Below are positions 35,134 through 37,581 of a DNA stretch of 37,581 nucleotides, one piece after another. The notes beneath the pieces were generated by a model that did not search any database, had not been told where the DNA came from, and saw nothing but the letters and a program-made list of their open reading frames with translations. How positions within the stretch are numbered: position 1 is the first letter of the stretch; each line of letters starts with the position of its first letter. The translations under genes and the position numbers were made by a program. Source of the DNA: an uncultured Eubacteriales bacterium (lineage in GTDB: Bacteria > Bacillota > Sulfobacillia > UBA995 > UBA9673); NCBI GenBank assembly GCA_913063835.1, contig CAJXZV010000010.1:1-37581 (forward strand). Reading direction: 5' to 3'.

Positions 35134-36825
35134 TCAGGGGCGCAGCCTGTCGACGAGGACGGCCGCCTCGGCCCGCCTGAGGGGTGAGACGGGACGGAAG
35201 GTCCCGTCCGGGTACCCGTTGAGGAGACCTTTCTGGGCCGCCTCAAGCACGGCTGCGAGCGCCCAGGCCGCTATCTGGGAGCTGTCGGTGAACTCGGGAA
35301 CGGGGGTGTCCGGGGGAGCAGGCAGCTCGGCCTTGACCCGGGCGGCGACGACGGCCGCCTCCTGCCGGGTCAGGTCTTCGAGCGGTTCGAAGAAGCCCTC
35401 GGCCCGGCCGAACATGTACCCGGCGGCGACGGCCCCCGTCACGGCGTCATAGAACCAGTCCGACTCGGTGACATCGATGAAGGAGGGTACAGGAACCCCG
35501 GTGGGAGGCGGCTCCAGCTCGAGGGCCCTGGTGAGGAGGACGGCGAACTCGGCTCGGGTGATCGGCCGGTCGGGCTCGTAGGACGGGGCACGCGGACCGT
35601 CCCCGGCGCTGCCGGTGCCCTTGATGACCCCTTCGGCCCGGAGCCGCGCGATGGCCTCGAAGGCCCAGTGGCCGAGGGGGACGTCCGCGAAGGGGCTCTG
35701 GTCGTTCTGGTCGGCGGGTGCGGCCGTCCCGGGCGCCTGGCCGAGGCCGCCGGAGAACCCGGCCTTGCCGGCGATGACCTCCCAGAACCGCATGTCCTCC
35801 TGGCCCAGGGACCAGAGGGCGACACCACCGAGGCCGTACCGGTTGACCATGTCGACCTTGAAGTCGACCGAGTAGCTGTTCTCGTACCACACTTCGTGCC
35901 TCACGCCTGAGGAGTAGTAGACGAAGTAGGGGACCTGGGCGGTGCTGTCCCAGTGGATCGTTGCGCCGTAGCGGGCGGCAAGGCCGGGGGCGTCGGCGGC
36001 CTTGATGGACCGGCACCCGGCGTAGGACCAGTCGTACCCGTATCCGGCGAGGCCCAGGAGGATCTTCTCCCCGGGGACGACGGTCACGGCGTACTCTATG
36101 ACCTTCTTCACCCAGTCCGCTCCGGCCACGGGTCCCGGACCCGACCAGGGCCCGTGTTGGTCATAGGTCATGATGACCAGATAGTCGACGACCTCGCCGA
36201 GGGCGGCATAGTCGAAACAGGCCGCGAAGCTGTTGATGGAGTCGTCGGCCGACCATTTCGCTGGGACGGCCATGGTGACGAGGAGCCCGGCGGGCCGGAG
36301 CCTGGCCGACAGTTCCCGCATGAAGGCCGTGAGGCCAGCCCGGGTCGAGGGGGGCATGCCCTCGAAGTCGATGTTGACGCCGTCGTAACCTCCCTCGACC
36401 AGGAGGCGGTAGATGTTCTCAACGGCCCTGGTGCGGACCCACGGGTTCAGGAGGGGCGTGTCGTCGGAGACCTTGTTGATGAGGGGAAGCACCTTCTTGC
36501 CCGCGGCCTGAAGCCTTGTTCGCAGGGCGTCGTGGTCCGTCTCGCGGCTCGAGAGGGTGCCGTCCGCCCTCAGGGTGAACCAGTAGGGGGAGAAGAAGTC
36601 TATCCTCGACATGTTCGCGTCGAGGGAGGCCATCGGGTCGGGGTCCCCACCCCACTTGGCCCAGTAGCCCATGAGGACCCCGTCTCCGGACTCCGCGGCC
36701 ATCGCCGGTGAGACCCAGCCGGCCGCGGCCGAAGCGAAGGTGACGGCCGCCGCGAGCAAGAAATTGAGGACCCTGGGCCCAAGGCCGCGAGCGAGCCTGG
36801 AGCAACCTCTTCCGGTTCTGTTCAT
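35134..36825 (-). CDS. Exported GH18 (YaaH/YdhD-like) glycosidase with C-terminal SLH domains
   Basis: Signal peptide; GGYDGVNIDFEGMPPSTRAGLTAFMRELS, YLVIMTYDQHG, LGLAGYGYDW; SLH FADVPLGHWAFEAIARLRAEGVIKG, FIDVTESDWFYDAVTGAVAAGYMFG, FTDSSQIAAWALAAVLEAAQKGLLNGYPDGTFRP. Confidence 0.92.
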   Translation of the reverse strand: MNRTGRGCSRLARGLGPRVLNFLLAAAVTFASAAAGWVSPAMAAESGDGVLMGYWAKWGGDPDPMASLDANMSRIDFFSPYWFTLRADGTLSSRETDHDALRTRLQAAGKKVLPLINKVSDDTPLLNPWVRTRAVENIYRLLVEGGYDGVNIDFEGMPPSTRAGLTAFMRELSARLRPAGLLVTMAVPAKWSADDSINSFAACFDYAALGEVVDYLVIMTYDQHGPWSGPGPVAGADWVKKVIEYAVTVVPGEKILLGLAGYGYDWSYAGCRSIKAADAPGLAARYGATIHWDSTAQVPYFVYYSSGVRHEVWYENSYSVDFKVDMVNRYGLGGVALWSLGQEDMRFWEVIAGKAGFSGGLGQAPGTAAPADQNDQSPFADVPLGHWAFEAIARLRAEGVIKGTGSAGDGPRAPSYEPDRPITRAEFAVLLTRALELEPPPTGVPVPSFIDVTESDWFYDAVTGAVAAGYMFGRAEGFFEPLEDLTRQEAAVVAARVKAELPAPPDTPVPEFTDSSQIAAWALAAVLEAAQKGLLNGYPDGTFRPVSPLRRAEAAVLVDRLRP

Positions 36826-37083
36826 TTTCGACTGAAAACCTCCCTGAAAGGAAGCGTCTCCGCCAGCAACAAGGCGGGCGGAGATGTGGTTGACATAACG
36901 TTAGACCCGGCGTGCGGTTTCCCTGCCGGGACGAGCGGGTAATGATTGTCAGTAACAGGTCAATGTGAGAAACGTGTGGTTGCGGACAATGGAGGGGCCG
37001 GAACGCCGCCGGACGTCCCTCCTTTGGCGGGCGGCTTGGCTCGCGACGGCCGCCGCGGTGCGGAAGGCGGGAGGAGAAACGCT

Positions 37084-37569
37084 GTGAGCGGCGGGGGGAC
37101 CCGGACCCTGGGGCGCCCCAGGCTGGTCATCGACGCGGACGCCTGCCCCCGGGGGGTGGTCGAGACGGTGAGACGTCTACAGCCGCGCTACGGGTACGAG
37201 GTCGTGACCGTCGCCTCCGTGGACCACGTCATCGACCCGTGGGGTCCGTGGCACGAGCACGTCGTCGTGGGCCCCGAGCCACAGGCTTCCGACATCGCCG
37301 TGGCCAACAGGGCCAGGACGGGGGACGTGGTCGTCACCCAGGACTGGGGGCTGGCCGCCCTTCTCCTGGGAAAGGGGTGCCGCGTCATCTCGCCTTCGGG
37401 CTACACCTACCGGCCGGAGACCATCGACATGCTCCTCGAAGAGCGCCACCTGAAGGCCAAGGTGAGGCGGGCCGGGGGCCGGACCCGCGGGTCCCGGCCG
37501 CGCGGCGCCGCGGAGGAGGAGCGCTTCGAGCGGGCCCTCGTGAGGGCGCTCGAGGAGGGCGCGGGGTGA
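37084..37569 (+). CDS. YaiI/YqxD (UPF0178, DUF188) family protein
   Basis: LVIDADACPRGVVETV, ASDIAVANRARTGDVVVTQDWGLAALLLGKG, YTYRPETIDMLLEERHL; GGAGG SD before GTG 37084. Confidence 0.9.
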   Translation: MSGGGTRTLGRPRLVIDADACPRGVVETVRRLQPRYGYEVVTVASVDHVIDPWGPWHEHVVVGPEPQASDIAVANRARTGDVVVTQDWGLAALLLGKGCRVISPSGYTYRPETIDMLLEERHLKAKVRRAGGRTRGSRPRGAAEEERFERALVRALEEGAG

Positions 37570-37581
37570 GGCCGGGGAGGC

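Overview
High-GC (about 68-70% by eye) bacterial chromosomal window, densely coded, with no rRNA, tRNA, CRISPR array or transposase recognised. Left end: a MacB/LolD-type ABC exporter (ATPase plus the first codons of its permease), an uncharacterised HExxxH protein, a membrane-anchored YihQ-like GH31 glycosidase and an M28-type peptidase. A tightly coupled, about 15 kb, 14-gene IclR-headed operon (6417-21454) follows. It encodes a BMP-type ABC importer, an iron-sulfur flavoprotein, a DgoA/Eda-like aldolase, two 16-Cys polyferredoxins, an FAD/NAD oxidoreductase, a tungsten aldehyde:ferredoxin oxidoreductase (AOR), a DUF917 protein, a PfkB-type KDG-like kinase, an aminotransferase and a flavin reductase. 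It reads as a sugar-acid/aldehyde catabolic system with an Aor-like electron-transfer module. Next comes a reductive dehalogenase locus: TAT-exported rdhA and rdhB on the minus strand, a class II aldolase, a hyuAB pair, and a CprK/RdhK-like Crp/Fnr regulator. The most interesting signal is upstream of rdhBA: two GTAGC-N4-GCTAC palindromes exactly 31 bp apart, the nearer one placed as GTA-N8-TAC-N22-TAN3T (about -41.5). This is the architecture of NtcA-type class II promoters, and the linked Crp/Fnr protein has an NtcA-like recognition helix (GSNRVTVTR) plus a CprK-like N-terminal DFCG. I propose a previously undescribed regulator/operator pair for organohalide respiration. Right end: a DUF4405 membrane protein, a HisC-like aminotransferase, a FucI/AraA-like isomerase, trpS, two convergent SLH-domain exported proteins (one GH18) and a YaiI/YqxD protein. 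All family assignments are from reading the translations; no database search was run.
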